Of a stretch of 44,982 nucleotides of DNA, positions 1 through 7,947 are shown piece by piece (position 1 is the first letter of the stretch; each line of letters starts with the position of its first letter). Source of the stretch: an uncultured Gammaproteobacteria bacterium (lineage in GTDB: Bacteria > Pseudomonadota > Gammaproteobacteria > HK1); NCBI GenBank assembly GCA_947258715.1, contig CAMYJH010000026.1, forward strand, positions 16,382 through 61,363. Reading direction: 5' to 3'. The notes below the pieces were generated by a model that had not been told where the DNA came from, did not search any database, and saw nothing but the letters and a program-made list of their open reading frames with translations. The position numbers were made by a program, and so were the translations under genes.

Positions 1-2
1 TC

Positions 3-383
3 CAGGGCAGCTATGCGGGCAGTAACTCGGTGCCCACTCAGTCCAACGGCCTTGCGCCGCTCAACGCGTTCAATGCGCCCATGGTAGTTGGCCGCACCGA
101 CGAGTACCAGGTGGATGCTGGCGCTCCATCGACCCGGCTGCATCTCATTACTGGCCGCTTTATTCCAGCAAAGGTAATGCGCGAGCTCGACGTCAAAGTG
201 GACGACTCGTGGCCTCAAACCGGCACCCTTCGGTCGGTGGATGTAGACGCCAACGTGACCACGTTCACGGGCACGCCGAAGTGGGGCGGACAGGACGACA
301 CCTGCGTCGACACCTCCACCACGCCGGATAGCTGGAACGTCACCGGCGATTCGCAGGACTGCAACGCGGCCATCCTTTTCTGA
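3..383 (+). CDS. C-terminal fragment of a possible pilin-like (pseudopilin) protein
   Basis: The frame is open from the left edge of the window, so the 5' end of the gene is missing; about 126 residues are visible. A GTG at 30 is in frame, but the open frame continues upstream of it without a stop, so I treat that codon as internal. The visible part has no membrane segment or catalytic motif. A stretch reading RELDVKVDDSWPQTG resembles the LD-x-K-x-DDG-x-P-x-(S/T)G pattern I associate with the C-terminal half of some type IV pilin-like proteins, and two cysteines near the end (in DDTCVD and SQDCNAA) could close a C-terminal disulfide loop as in pilins. The N-terminal cleavage and hydrophobic segment that would settle this lies outside the window. 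A strong terminator follows 48 bases downstream, so this is the last gene of its transcript. The family call is tentative. Confidence 0.4.
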   Translation, partial: QGSYAGSNSVPTQSNGLAPLNAFNAPMVVGRTDEYQVDAGAPSTRLHLITGRFIPAKVMRELDVKVDDSWPQTGTLRSVDVDANVTTFTGTPKWGGQDDTCVDTSTTPDSWNVTGDSQDCNAAILF

Positions 384-431
384 TATGCGCTTCTGCCTGA
401 CTCTTTTGCAAAGGGTCAGTTATCCAGCCCG

Positions 432-466
432 GGGAGCAGCGCGAAAAAGCGCTGCTCCCTTTTTTT
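432..466 (+). terminator. Rho-independent terminator after the pilin-like gene
   Basis: A perfect 11-bp stem (GGGAGCAGCGC at 432-442 with GCGCTGCTCCC at 449-459) closes a six-base GAAAAA loop and runs straight into seven T residues (460-466). It ends the transcript of the fragment at 3-383 and insulates the ABC ATPase gene that begins about 70 bases later. Confidence 0.93.
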
Positions 467-536
467 CTTCACCGAATTTATTACCGGCACCGCTACCTGA
501 TCTTCTCGAATGCCGGGTTTCGGATCGTCTCGCATC

Positions 537-1271
537 ATGACCGAAGCTGTCCGTTTCGAGCGTGTATTCAAGCAATTCGGGCGCTTCCCCGTGCTCGACG
601 GCTTGAGCCTCGAGATTGAGGCGGGGGAATTCTTTGGTCTGGTCGGTATCAACGGAGCGGGCAAAACCACCTGCATCAAAGCGCTGCTGGATTTCATCGA
701 CATCGACTCCGGCAGCATCCGTATCTTCGGACTGCGCCACGATCAGACCCGGGCGCGTGAGCGGCTCTCTTTCCTGCCTGAGCGCTTTCTCCCACCGTAT
801 TATCTGCGTGGGCGCGATTTCTTGAATTTTTACGCCCGCCTCCGGGGCACGGAGTTCTCCTCAGATCGGGTGCTCGCCATGTGCGAGGCGCTGGACCTGG
901 ATCCCGTGGCCCTGTCCAAATCCGTGCGTATTTACTCCAAAGGCATGTCTCAGAAGCTGGGACTGATCGCGACTTTGCTCAGCGGCAACGATTTTCTGCT
1001 GCTGGACGAGCCCATGAGCGGCCTCGATCCCAAGGCAAGACTGCTGGTGAAGACGCAGATGCAAGCGATCAAAGCAGCCGGCCGCACCGTTTTTTTCAGC
1101 ACCCACATGCTGAGCGACGTGGACGAGCTTTGCGATCGCATGGGAATCCTGCACGCTGGAAGGCTGCGCTTCGTGGGCACTCCCTCGGAGTGTCGCCAGC
1201 GCTTCGGCACTTCCTCTCTGGAGCAGGCTTACTTGAGCTGTATTTCGAACTCCGAAACCGCGTCCTGCTGA
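537..1271 (+). CDS. ABC transporter ATP-binding protein without an adjacent permease
   Basis: ATPase subunit of an ABC-2-type transporter, about 244 residues. All nucleotide-binding motifs are visible in order: Walker A GINGAGKT (residues 37-44), signature YSKGMSQK (near 137), Walker B LLLDEPMSGLDP and the H-loop histidine in FFSTHM. The signature has KGM rather than SGG, which is usual for ABC-2 and gliding/lipid-type ATPases. The ATG at 537 is preferred because the conserved domain starts at once (TEAVRFERVFKQFG); an upstream ATG at 510 would add nine residues with no family character. Neither has a good ribosome site. The expected membrane permease is not beside it: upstream is a pilin-like fragment behind a terminator, downstream a complete exporter with its own nucleotide-binding domain. 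The substrate is unknown. Confidence 0.85.
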   Translation: MTEAVRFERVFKQFGRFPVLDGLSLEIEAGEFFGLVGINGAGKTTCIKALLDFIDIDSGSIRIFGLRHDQTRARERLSFLPERFLPPYYLRGRDFLNFYARLRGTEFSSDRVLAMCEALDLDPVALSKSVRIYSKGMSQKLGLIATLLSGNDFLLLDEPMSGLDPKARLLVKTQMQAIKAAGRTVFFSTHMLSDVDELCDRMGILHAGRLRFVGTPSECRQRFGTSSLEQAYLSCISNSETASC

Positions 1272-1340
1272 AGACTTCTGCGTCCGAGGCCAGAAGCAGA
1301 GGCCCCTGACACAGAGATCCTCCCCCTTCTCCCAGTCGAG

Positions 1341-1369
1341 TTGTGTTGCCCGTTACGTGGCGCTATAAG
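1341..1369 (+). promoter_or_regulatory. Weak candidate sigma-70 promoter before the ABC exporter
   Basis: TTGTGT (1341-1346) and TATAAG (1364-1369) are 17 bases apart. The -10 is good and the -35 poor (three of six consensus bases). It lies about 60 bases before the preferred start of the exporter. Positional evidence only. Confidence 0.3.
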
Positions 1370-1387
1370 AAGGTGGGCTTATTTCCC

Positions 1388-1406
1388 TCCGCGGCGGCGC
1401 CGCGGA
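1388..1406. other. GC-rich hairpin in the leader of the ABC exporter gene
   Basis: Perfect 8-bp arms TCCGCGGC (1388-1395) and GCCGCGGA (1399-1406) around a GGC loop, ending 21 bases before the ATG at 1428. There is no T-run, so it is not a terminator. As RNA it would be very stable and lies just upstream of the AGGGG ribosome-binding site. Confidence 0.6.
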
Positions 1407-1427
1407 CTCCTTCACAGGGGCGCTTAC

Positions 1428-4076
1428 ATGGAATCATCGATCTTCCGGTTCATCATACGCTATAGCCGAAAAGAGCAGATCCTGCTGCTGATCTTCACTC
1501 TGTCGGCGTTCCCCTTTCTCTACATGTCGCTGGATCTGCCTAAAACAATCATTAACCAGGCGATTGGCGGCAGGGAATTTCCAAGGGATATACTGAATTT
1601 CCAGCTCGATCAGATTCCCTATCTTCTGGTTCTTTGCTCGATTTTTCTGCTGCTTGTTTTTATCAACGGCGGCTTCAAGTATTTCATCAATGTCTATCGC
1701 GGCGTGGTCGGAGAACGCATGCTGCGGAGGCTCAGGTATCAGCTTTACGGGCGGGTGCTGCGTTTTCCTTTGCCCAGCTTTCGCAAAGTGTCGCAAGGCG
1801 AAATCGTCTCCATGATCACGGCTGAGACCGAGCCGCTGGGCGGATTCATCGGGGACTCAGTTGCGTTACCGGCATTCCAGGGTGGAACGCTGCTCACAAT
1901 TCTTGCCTTCATGTTCGTGCAGGATCCGGTGCTCGGGACCGCGGCGGTGGCGCTGTATCCGGTCCAGGCGTACTTTATTCCAAAGCTTCAGCGAAAACTC
2001 AACCTACTTAAAAAGGAACGTGTTATCCACGTCCGCAGGCTTTCGGAACGCATCGGCGAAGTCGTTACCGGCGTTCGTGAGGTCCACGCTCACGACACGT
2101 CGCAGTATGAGCTCGCGGACTTCTCCGACCGGGCCGGCGATATCTACGATATCCGGGTAAAGATTTACAAGCAGAAGTTTCTGATCAAATTTCTGAATAA
2201 TTTTATCGCTCAGGTAACGCCATTTTTTTTCTATTCCATAGGCGGCTATTTGGTCATCCGGGGAAACTTGAGCTTCGGCGCGCTGGTGGCGGTTCTCGCC
2301 GCTTACAAGGACCTGGCGTCCCCATGGAAGGAACTGCTCGACTACTACCAGAATAAGGAAGATGCGCGGGTCAAATACGATCTCTTGTACGAGATTTTTG
2401 AGCCTCCCGGAATGCTCGACGCCCGGATCCTGTCGGACGAACCGCCGGACGGCGTCGTCCTAGAGGGCGAGCTACTCGCCTCCAACCTCAACTTGAATGA
2501 AGCGGATGAAGGCGAGGGCGTTTTCTCGGGTGGACTCACGTTGAAGCTCTCGCTGCCGAAGTTCGTCGCCGTCGTCGGCGGGTCCACCAGCGGCAAGGAT
2601 CGATTCGCCGCCACCATCGCCGGCATCAAGAGGCCGCTTTCCGGCGCGCTGACGATTGATGGTTTCAATTTGAGTGCCGCTCCGGAGTCCATCACCGGTC
2701 GCCGTGTCGCCTACGTGGGTCGAGAACCGCTGCTGCGCGCCGGTAGCCTGAGGGAGAATCTGTTTTACAGCCTTCGTTATCGGCCGGTGGGTGGATCGCA
2801 AGTCGTGACCGATGCTGACCCAGAGCAAGCCCGGAAGCGCAGGGAGGCGGAGCTGTCCGGGAACTCACCATACGACGTCAAAGCCAACTGGATTGATCCT
2901 CAAGACATCGGCATTGCTGATGCCGAGGCGCTTATCGAACGCGCTATGGATGTGCTCCGCGCGGTATGCATGGACCAGGACATTTATGACTTCGGCTTGA
3001 ACGGTGTAATCGATCCCGACGAACATCCGCAGCTTAGTGCCAGAGTCCTCGAAGCGCGGGCCGAGTTGAAGCATCGCCTCGTGGATCCGGAAATTGCTCC
3101 CTTGGTCGATCTGTTCGACAAAGATGCTTACAACACCAATATGAGCGTAGCGGAAAACTTGCTGTTCGGAACTCCAAAAGAAACCTCTTTCTACCTCGAC
3201 AATCTGCCAGATAACGAGTACGTGCGAAAAGTGTTGCAGGAGACGGGGCTGATGGACGACTTCGTAGAGGTCGGACGCCAGCTTGCGGCTCTGATGGTCG
3301 ACTTGTTCGCGGACGTGGAACCGGGGAGCGAGCTGTTCGAGCAGTTCAGCTTTATAAGCGCAGACGATCTTCCCGAGTTCCGAAGCCTGCTCTCGCGTAC
3401 GGAACGTACAAGTTACAAGAAGCTGGAAGAAGCCGACCGCCGGATGCTTCTCTCGCTTCCGTTCAAGCTGGTGCCCGCCCGGCACCGCCTCGGTTTGATC
3501 GACGGTTCAATGCAGCGGCGGCTGCTCGAAGCTAGAAAAGCACTGGCGATGGGGATTGACACGCAAAATCCACCAATCGAGTTCTTCGATCCGGAACGCT
3601 ACAACCCGAGCGTAAGCATCCAGGACAACATACTCTTTGGGCGCCTTGCGTACGGAAAAGCAAGGAGCGCTGTGCGTATCGGCAAGCTCATCGTAGAGGT
3701 GGTGGATAAACTCGGGCTGCGGCGAGCAATTATGGAAGCGGGGTTGGATTTTCAAATCGGAATCTCCGGATCGAGACTTTCGGGGCCACAACGGCAAAAG
3801 CTTTCCATTGCCCGCTGTGTTCTCAAACGCCCGGACATACTCGTGGTGGACGAAGCGACGGCGGCATTGGACGAAGCAACGCAGAAAAGAATCCTCGAAA
3901 ACCTGCTGCTGGAGTTCAAAGGGCGAACCTTGATCTGGCTTGTGCACCGTGCCAGTCTTGGACGAGAGTTCGAGCAAATCCTGGTCATGGAAGGCGGAAG
4001 GGTCGTGGAGCAGGGCGCCTTCGAGGAGTTGGACAGGCCGGGCACGGTATTCACGGAGCTGGCTGCTGCCAGCTGA
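1428..4076 (+). CDS. ABC exporter with an expanded, partly degenerate nucleotide-binding domain
   Basis: 882-residue inner-membrane ABC protein: an N-terminal type-I exporter membrane domain (residues about 1-330, several hydrophobic helices) followed by an unusually long ATPase region. The ATG at 1428 follows an AGGGG ribosome site and begins with the membrane domain; a longer frame back to a TTG at 1341 adds an unlikely Arg-rich stretch. The Walker A reads GGSTSGKD (Lys390, Asp391), so the Ser/Thr that holds magnesium is replaced, and the Q-loop glutamine is Arg (AYVGREPLL). The signature is LSGPQ (784-788); Walker B VVDEATAALDE and the H-loop (WLVHRASL) look intact. Walker A to signature spans about 390 residues, against roughly 100 in ordinary domains. 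The extra segment carries two further copies of the post-Q-loop pattern (MSVAENLLFG, VSIQDNILFG) besides the normal SLRENLFYSL. A cNMP-binding gene follows 19 bases later. The substrate is unknown. Confidence 0.88.
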   Translation: MESSIFRFIIRYSRKEQILLLIFTLSAFPFLYMSLDLPKTIINQAIGGREFPRDILNFQLDQIPYLLVLCSIFLLLVFINGGFKYFINVYRGVVGERMLRRLRYQLYGRVLRFPLPSFRKVSQGEIVSMITAETEPLGGFIGDSVALPAFQGGTLLTILAFMFVQDPVLGTAAVALYPVQAYFIPKLQRKLNLLKKERVIHVRRLSERIGEVVTGVREVHAHDTSQYELADFSDRAGDIYDIRVKIYKQKFLIKFLNNFIAQVTPFFFYSIGGYLVIRGNLSFGALVAVLAAYKDLASPWKELLDYYQNKEDARVKYDLLYEIFEPPGMLDARILSDEPPDGVVLEGELLASNLNLNEADEGEGVFSGGLTLKLSLPKFVAVVGGSTSGKDRFAATIAGIKRPLSGALTIDGFNLSAAPESITGRRVAYVGREPLLRAGSLRENLFYSLRYRPVGGSQVVTDADPEQARKRREAELSGNSPYDVKANWIDPQDIGIADAEALIERAMDVLRAVCMDQDIYDFGLNGVIDPDEHPQLSARVLEARAELKHRLVDPEIAPLVDLFDKDAYNTNMSVAENLLFGTPKETSFYLDNLPDNEYVRKVLQETGLMDDFVEVGRQLAALMVDLFADVEPGSELFEQFSFISADDLPEFRSLLSRTERTSYKKLEEADRRMLLSLPFKLVPARHRLGLIDGSMQRRLLEARKALAMGIDTQNPPIEFFDPERYNPSVSIQDNILFGRLAYGKARSAVRIGKLIVEVVDKLGLRRAIMEAGLDFQIGISGSRLSGPQRQKLSIARCVLKRPDILVVDEATAALDEATQKRILENLLLEFKGRTLIWLVHRASLGREFEQILVMEGGRVVEQGAFEELDRPGTVFTELAAAS

Positions 4077-4095
4077 TCCAAAGGATGCCGATGAG

Positions 4096-4587
4096 ATGAT
4101 GGACATTCACAAAGAATCCGATCTGCTTCGCAACGTTCCGATTTTTGCGAAGCTGGATGCTTCGAAACTGAAACTGCTGGCATTTACGAGTCAGTGTCTC
4201 AGTTTCGATGACGGGGAAGTCCTGTTCCGTGAAGGGGACCGCGCGGACTGCGCCTACGTAATCATGAGCGGTGAGGTGGAAATCCTCGCCGACACCGGCG
4301 GAACTGAATTTATTGCGGGCACGCTGGGAAAGAACCAGCTCTTCGGGGAGCTTGCGGTGCTCACCAATTCACCGCGTTCGGCCACGCTGCGGGCCAAGGG
4401 TGAGCTGACCGCTTTAAAGATTAGCGATGATAACTTCTTGAAGTTGCTGGTGGAAAATCCGGAGGTTGCATTGGAAGTCATGCGAACGTTGAGCGAGAAG
4501 CTGGTGCTGTCCCATCACCAGGTCGAAGAGCTAAAGGGAGAGCTGCAAAAGCTGGAAGCAAAAAGTCCCGACGCGCCGGCAGATTGA
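4096..4587 (+). CDS. Cyclic nucleotide-binding domain protein, partner of the ABC exporter
   Basis: 163-residue protein that is almost entirely one CRP-type cNMP-binding domain with no DNA-binding domain. The fold shows as LLRNVPIFAKLDASKLKLLAF (the helix before the barrel), then GEVLFREGDRADCAYVIMSG, then the phosphate-binding-cassette region FGELAVLTNSPRSATLRA. The Arg-Ser pair in PRSAT is the usual contact for the cyclic phosphate. The last about 40 residues are charged and helical (SEKLVLSHHQVEELKGELQKL) and could form a short coiled coil. Tandem ATG codons at 4096 and 4099 follow AAGGAT about ten bases upstream. Only 19 bases separate it from the exporter, so the two are very probably cotranscribed and the protein may gate transport in response to cAMP or cGMP. 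A nucleotide cyclase is encoded less than 1 kb downstream. Confidence 0.85.
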   Translation: MMDIHKESDLLRNVPIFAKLDASKLKLLAFTSQCLSFDDGEVLFREGDRADCAYVIMSGEVEILADTGGTEFIAGTLGKNQLFGELAVLTNSPRSATLRAKGELTALKISDDNFLKLLVENPEVALEVMRTLSEKLVLSHHQVEELKGELQKLEAKSPDAPAD

Positions 4588-4699
4588 AGGCGGCGGTGAA
4601 CGCCCGCGACACCGCTCCGGTTCTTCGACCGCATGCAAAGAAACGGCGCCTCGTTGTGCATACAAGTCTGACCGGCAAATCGCGCATCGGATTCTTGAT

Positions 4700-5344
4700 T
4701 TGAAAAAAAGGCGCTTCATATCTCTTTGGGAACGCTGCTCGCGCTCGAACTCCGGTGCGCGGGGCGCCGAGGTATATCGGGGCCTCAAACAGCGCTACTC
4801 GGAAAGCCACAGGCGATACCACACACCTGCGCATATCGCGCATTGTCTCAAGCTGTTTGATCTCTCTCGGCACAAGATGGATGACCCGAATGCGGTGGAG
4901 CTATCGATCTGGTTCCACGACGTTATCTATGATGCAAAGGCTTCGGATAACGAAGAGAGAAGTGCAAGATACTTCAGCGAGACTTGCGGCCAGGATGTTG
5001 ACCGGCAGCTGCAGTCAAAAGTCCACGATCTCATCATCGCCACCATCCATAAAGAACTCCCTTTGACGCCAGACGGCAAGTATATGGTCGACATCGATCT
5101 GTCCAGTTTCGGCCTGCCCTGGGACAAATTTTTGAGGGACAGCGAAGCGGTGCGGGAAGAATTCAGTCACCTGAGCGACGCGGAGTTTTATTCAGCGCAA
5201 AAGGAGTTTCTGGAATCGCTGCTTTTCAGGGAACACTTCTGTTTCACCGAATTCTTCAGACAGCGGCATGAGAAGACGGCGCGGGAGAATATCCGGCGTT
5301 ATCTAGATAGCCTGAAGAAGCAGAGTTTAGTGGGAGACGCGTAA
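4700..5344 (+). CDS. Predicted metal-dependent HD-superfamily phosphohydrolase
   Basis: 214-residue soluble protein of the small HD hydrolase group known as COG4339. Metal-ligand motifs are visible in order: YHTPAHI (residues about 40-46), WFHDVIYD (the HD pair), DNEERSA and VDIDLSSFGLP. The family is a predicted phosphohydrolase with no firmly established substrate. The start is a TTG at 4700, the first start codon in an open frame that extends much further upstream without ATG or GTG, so the true start is uncertain; conserved sequence begins within the first 15 residues. It is co-oriented with the cNMP-binding gene (112-base gap) and convergent with the cyclase. Hydrolysis of a cyclic or other signalling nucleotide is an attractive guess from its neighbours but is not shown by the sequence. 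Confidence 0.75.
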   Translation: MKKRRFISLWERCSRSNSGARGAEVYRGLKQRYSESHRRYHTPAHIAHCLKLFDLSRHKMDDPNAVELSIWFHDVIYDAKASDNEERSARYFSETCGQDVDRQLQSKVHDLIIATIHKELPLTPDGKYMVDIDLSSFGLPWDKFLRDSEAVREEFSHLSDAEFYSAQKEFLESLLFREHFCFTEFFRQRHEKTARENIRRYLDSLKKQSLVGDA

Positions 5345-5458
5345 TGCGAAGTCAATTTGGACTCCGCGGTTAGCGTGAGCTTGTTCGTGATCGCTTGGAT
5401 CGGTGGATTCGAATACGGTCGCGAATAATTTCAGAGCTTCGGCATATGGTCCACCTGT

Positions 5459-6787
5459 TTACGCCTCCCTCACCGTATAAATCGTCACCGGCGCCTTTCG
5501 TCCCCGCACCTTTGTCTCGCCCATCTGCTCGAACCGGAGAGCTTCGTCGGCGGCCAGCTCCCGAGTGCGCGCAGAGACAACGATTTGGGTCTCGTACTCT
5601 TTGTTCAGCTGTTCGAGTCTCGCAGCCAGGTTGACCTCATCTCCATGCACCGTGTAGCCGAGCCGCTCGCCGGTCCCCACCAGTCCGCCCACCACGATGC
5701 CGGTGTTGATTCCCACTCTGGCGCGCAGCGCGATGCCGTCGCCGAAGCGCTTGTCCGCGAGGATGGTCTGGATTTCCAGAGCGGCCTTAATTGCGCGGGC
5801 GGCGTGATTCTCGAGTCGTTCCGGAAGATTGAAGGTGGCCAGAATCGCATCTCCCTGAAACTGATTGATGACGCCGCCGTTGCGTTCGATGGGCTCGGTT
5901 ACCGCGGCAAAGTATTCGTTGAGGGTGGTGATCAGTTGCACTGGCGTGAGGCTCTCGCTAATGGCGGTGAATCCTTCCAGATCGGTGAACAGGATTGTGG
6001 CCTCGCGAACCTCTCCGTCACCGGCGCGGATCCCATGCTCTGATGACGTGACCTGCTTGACCACTTCCGTGGGCACAAACTTGGAAAGATCGCGCGCGGC
6101 AACGCCTTCGGCGACTGACCGAATGAGCAAATTTCGTCCCCGCGCGATCGCCGCGGCGAGTATTAATGTGACCATGAGGATAGAGATCACCTTGTCAAAC
6201 TCAGCGCCGAGGAGGACGCTGTTCGAGGTCATGTACTGAACGTAGTCTTTGGTGATCATCGGGTCGTTCGGGTCCACGCTGATGACGTACCAGACCATGC
6301 ACAGCCAGCCAAAGGCAGCAGCAAGGCCGGAGAGGAGCACGTAGCGAACCTCGAAGCGTAACGCTCTCAAGGAAATGAAAATGAAAACATAAAGGAGTGT
6401 CGGCACCTTGAGATAGAAGGATGCCGGCTGCTCGTACTGAATGTGAAAGCTCCAGATCAGGCCAAGCAGCAGCGACATGTCGACGATGATAGAGGTGTAG
6501 ACGAACCAGTGGGGCAGGCGCCGGGCGTGGGCCAGCAGCAGCCGAACGACGGTGAACAGGAGGTAGACCGAAAGCGCCCACGGTACCGGTGCAAACGCGA
6601 CGTCCTCGCTGAAGGTCTTGGGAGCGAGAATGTAGAGCACGCCAAAAGCGCTTACCACGGCGAGCTGGACCCATCCGATAAGGATCTCACTCTCGTCCTG
6701 CTGTGCTTCGATGGTCTCACGCACCCGCGCGGGCAGTTTTTCCGTCATGCCTTTACGCGAAACGGGATCGATCATGTTTGAGATCAT
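5459..6787 (-). CDS. Membrane-bound class III adenylate/guanylate cyclase
   Basis: 442-residue protein. The N-terminal half holds about six hydrophobic segments (for example VQLAVVSAFGVLYILAP and VISILMVTLILAAAIA), then a short linker and a C-terminal class III cyclase domain (about 260-442). The two metal aspartates are present: Asp269 in ILFTDLEGFT and Asp313 in FQGDAILATF. The transition-state Asn/Arg motif reads VNLAARLE. The residue usually occupied by the purine-selecting lysine (N-K-F-x-GD in typical bacterial adenylyl cyclases) is glutamine here (NQFQGD), and the partner position is threonine (YTVHGDEVN), so base specificity cannot be assumed. The ATG at 6787 is one of several possible starts (others at residues 5 and 14). 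It is convergent with the HD gene; a MITE-like repeat lies about 90 bases upstream. Confidence 0.9.
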   Translation of the reverse strand: MISNMIDPVSRKGMTEKLPARVRETIEAQQDESEILIGWVQLAVVSAFGVLYILAPKTFSEDVAFAPVPWALSVYLLFTVVRLLLAHARRLPHWFVYTSIIVDMSLLLGLIWSFHIQYEQPASFYLKVPTLLYVFIFISLRALRFEVRYVLLSGLAAAFGWLCMVWYVISVDPNDPMITKDYVQYMTSNSVLLGAEFDKVISILMVTLILAAAIARGRNLLIRSVAEGVAARDLSKFVPTEVVKQVTSSEHGIRAGDGEVREATILFTDLEGFTAISESLTPVQLITTLNEYFAAVTEPIERNGGVINQFQGDAILATFNLPERLENHAARAIKAALEIQTILADKRFGDGIALRARVGINTGIVVGGLVGTGERLGYTVHGDEVNLAARLEQLNKEYETQIVVSARTRELAADEALRFEQMGETKVRGRKAPVTIYTVREA

Positions 6788-6873
6788 TAGAAATTCAATC
6801 CGTGATGGCTGATCAATATCTCAGGCGGAGCGTGTAGAGACTAGACGCACGGCAATCCAATAGCTGAAGAATC

Positions 6874-7039
6874 TAGCAGGATGGTGAAAAAGCGCATTCA
6901 TGCTCTTTTTCACCGCGCTTCGCCGAAAATGCGGTTTCCGGCTTGCTTCATTTTCAACGACTTGTAGTCGTCGAAAATGGCGGCACGTCCATGTGCCGCA
7001 CACAGGCTTGGAAAAACTCCGTTTTTCAGCAGCCTGCTA
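6874..7039. mobile_element. MITE-like repeat, copy 1 (166 bp)
   Basis: A non-coding element bounded by imperfect terminal inverted repeats: the left end reads TAGCAGGATGGTGAAAAA and the right end, read on the minus strand, TAGCAGGCTGCTGAAAAA. It contains several hairpins, including GGTGAAAAAG paired with CTTTTTCACC, an ACGACT/AGTCGT hairpin and GCGGCAC paired with GTGCCGC. A second copy lies at 38047-38213 in the opposite orientation, matching at roughly nine of ten positions by eye. There is no transposase, so it would be a non-autonomous element. I see no clear target-site duplication. Its right end supplies the TAG stop codon of the methyltransferase gene at 7037-7813. Confidence 0.85.
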
Positions 7040-7813
7040 AGTTTCATAATTGCTCATTTCGCGTCGCGCCAGCGCTCCCCGAATCTCAATATCTTGATGA
7101 CGGCAACGTTCGAGCGCAGACGGGTCGATATAAGCGAAGAGAATTTCATTCTGGCGCTTTAGTCCGTTGCGCGCGAGGAATTCCTCGGATCGCAGCCCGA
7201 ACGCAGTGGCGATTTCACAGCCGAGTCCTGATTCACTCACGCGATCAAAAAAATCATCACCGAAAACTCGCTGATCGCCGTTTACCGCGTAGTAATCATC
7301 GCTGAGTTCCGGGTGCAGCCGGCGATGTTCTCTGACGCCCATGGTACGCCCGGGCTCACGGTGGGTGTTGATGATGGCGAGGCCGTCCGGTTTCAGGCAG
7401 CGGCGGATTTCGCTAAGTGCTCGATAATCGTCTGACACGTAGGGCAGCGTATTGTTGCAGAGTATGAGGTCGAAGCTGTCCGCGCCGAAGCCCATCTGGG
7501 TCAAATCCATTTGTACGAAATTATGCGGCGCTTTCAGGCGGTGGTGATGGCGCAGCCGCCTTAGGTCGATCACGGTGCAGCGAGGCCCGTCCACGGCGCC
7601 GGAGGAGATCAGTTGTTGCACCGAGAATTTCGATGCCCCGGCTTCCAAAACCCGTGCCTCCGGGGGCATTCGCGGATACAAGACCTCTTTTAACAACCAG
7701 CCGATCAGCCTTCCTCGAGGCTTGGCGCCGCAATGGGGGCAGCGGCCCCGCCGGCAAGGGAGGCCATAAGGCAGAAATTCCGCCACTTCGTTGGTGCATA
7801 TCCAGCAATACAC
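7037..7813 (-). CDS. SAM-dependent methyltransferase with N-terminal Cys cluster
   Basis: 258-residue class I methyltransferase. Four N-terminal cysteines (CWIC near residues 3-6 and CPHC near 26-29) form a likely zinc site. The Rossmann region follows: motif I VLEAGAS, motif II VIDLRR, then the acidic motif FDLILCNNTLPYV and the post-motif RRCLKPDGLAIIN, as in methyltransferase type 11 proteins. The start is a GTG (7811-7813); I saw no better ATG nearby. The gene is divergent from the glycosyltransferase operon across about 180 bases, so a role in modifying the same glycan is possible but unproven. The stop codon TAG is the first three bases of the adjacent MITE-like repeat, so the original C-terminus may have been altered when the repeat inserted. 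Confidence 0.8.
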   Translation of the reverse strand: MYCWICTNEVAEFLPYGLPCRRGRCPHCGAKPRGRLIGWLLKEVLYPRMPPEARVLEAGASKFSVQQLISSGAVDGPRCTVIDLRRLRHHHRLKAPHNFVQMDLTQMGFGADSFDLILCNNTLPYVSDDYRALSEIRRCLKPDGLAIINTHREPGRTMGVREHRRLHPELSDDYYAVNGDQRVFGDDFFDRVSESGLGCEIATAFGLRSEEFLARNGLKRQNEILFAYIDPSALERCRHQDIEIRGALARREMSNYET

Positions 7814-7947
7814 TGACCGTTCCTTTCCCTCCAGCTCCGGGACGCGCGGGCGTTAGGCAAAAGGATGCCGCGATACAGTCGGTGAGGCACGGGTGAGTGC
7901 CTAACCCTTTCGCCAGCGCCACCCGCCCGCCACGATTGCGGACCGCC

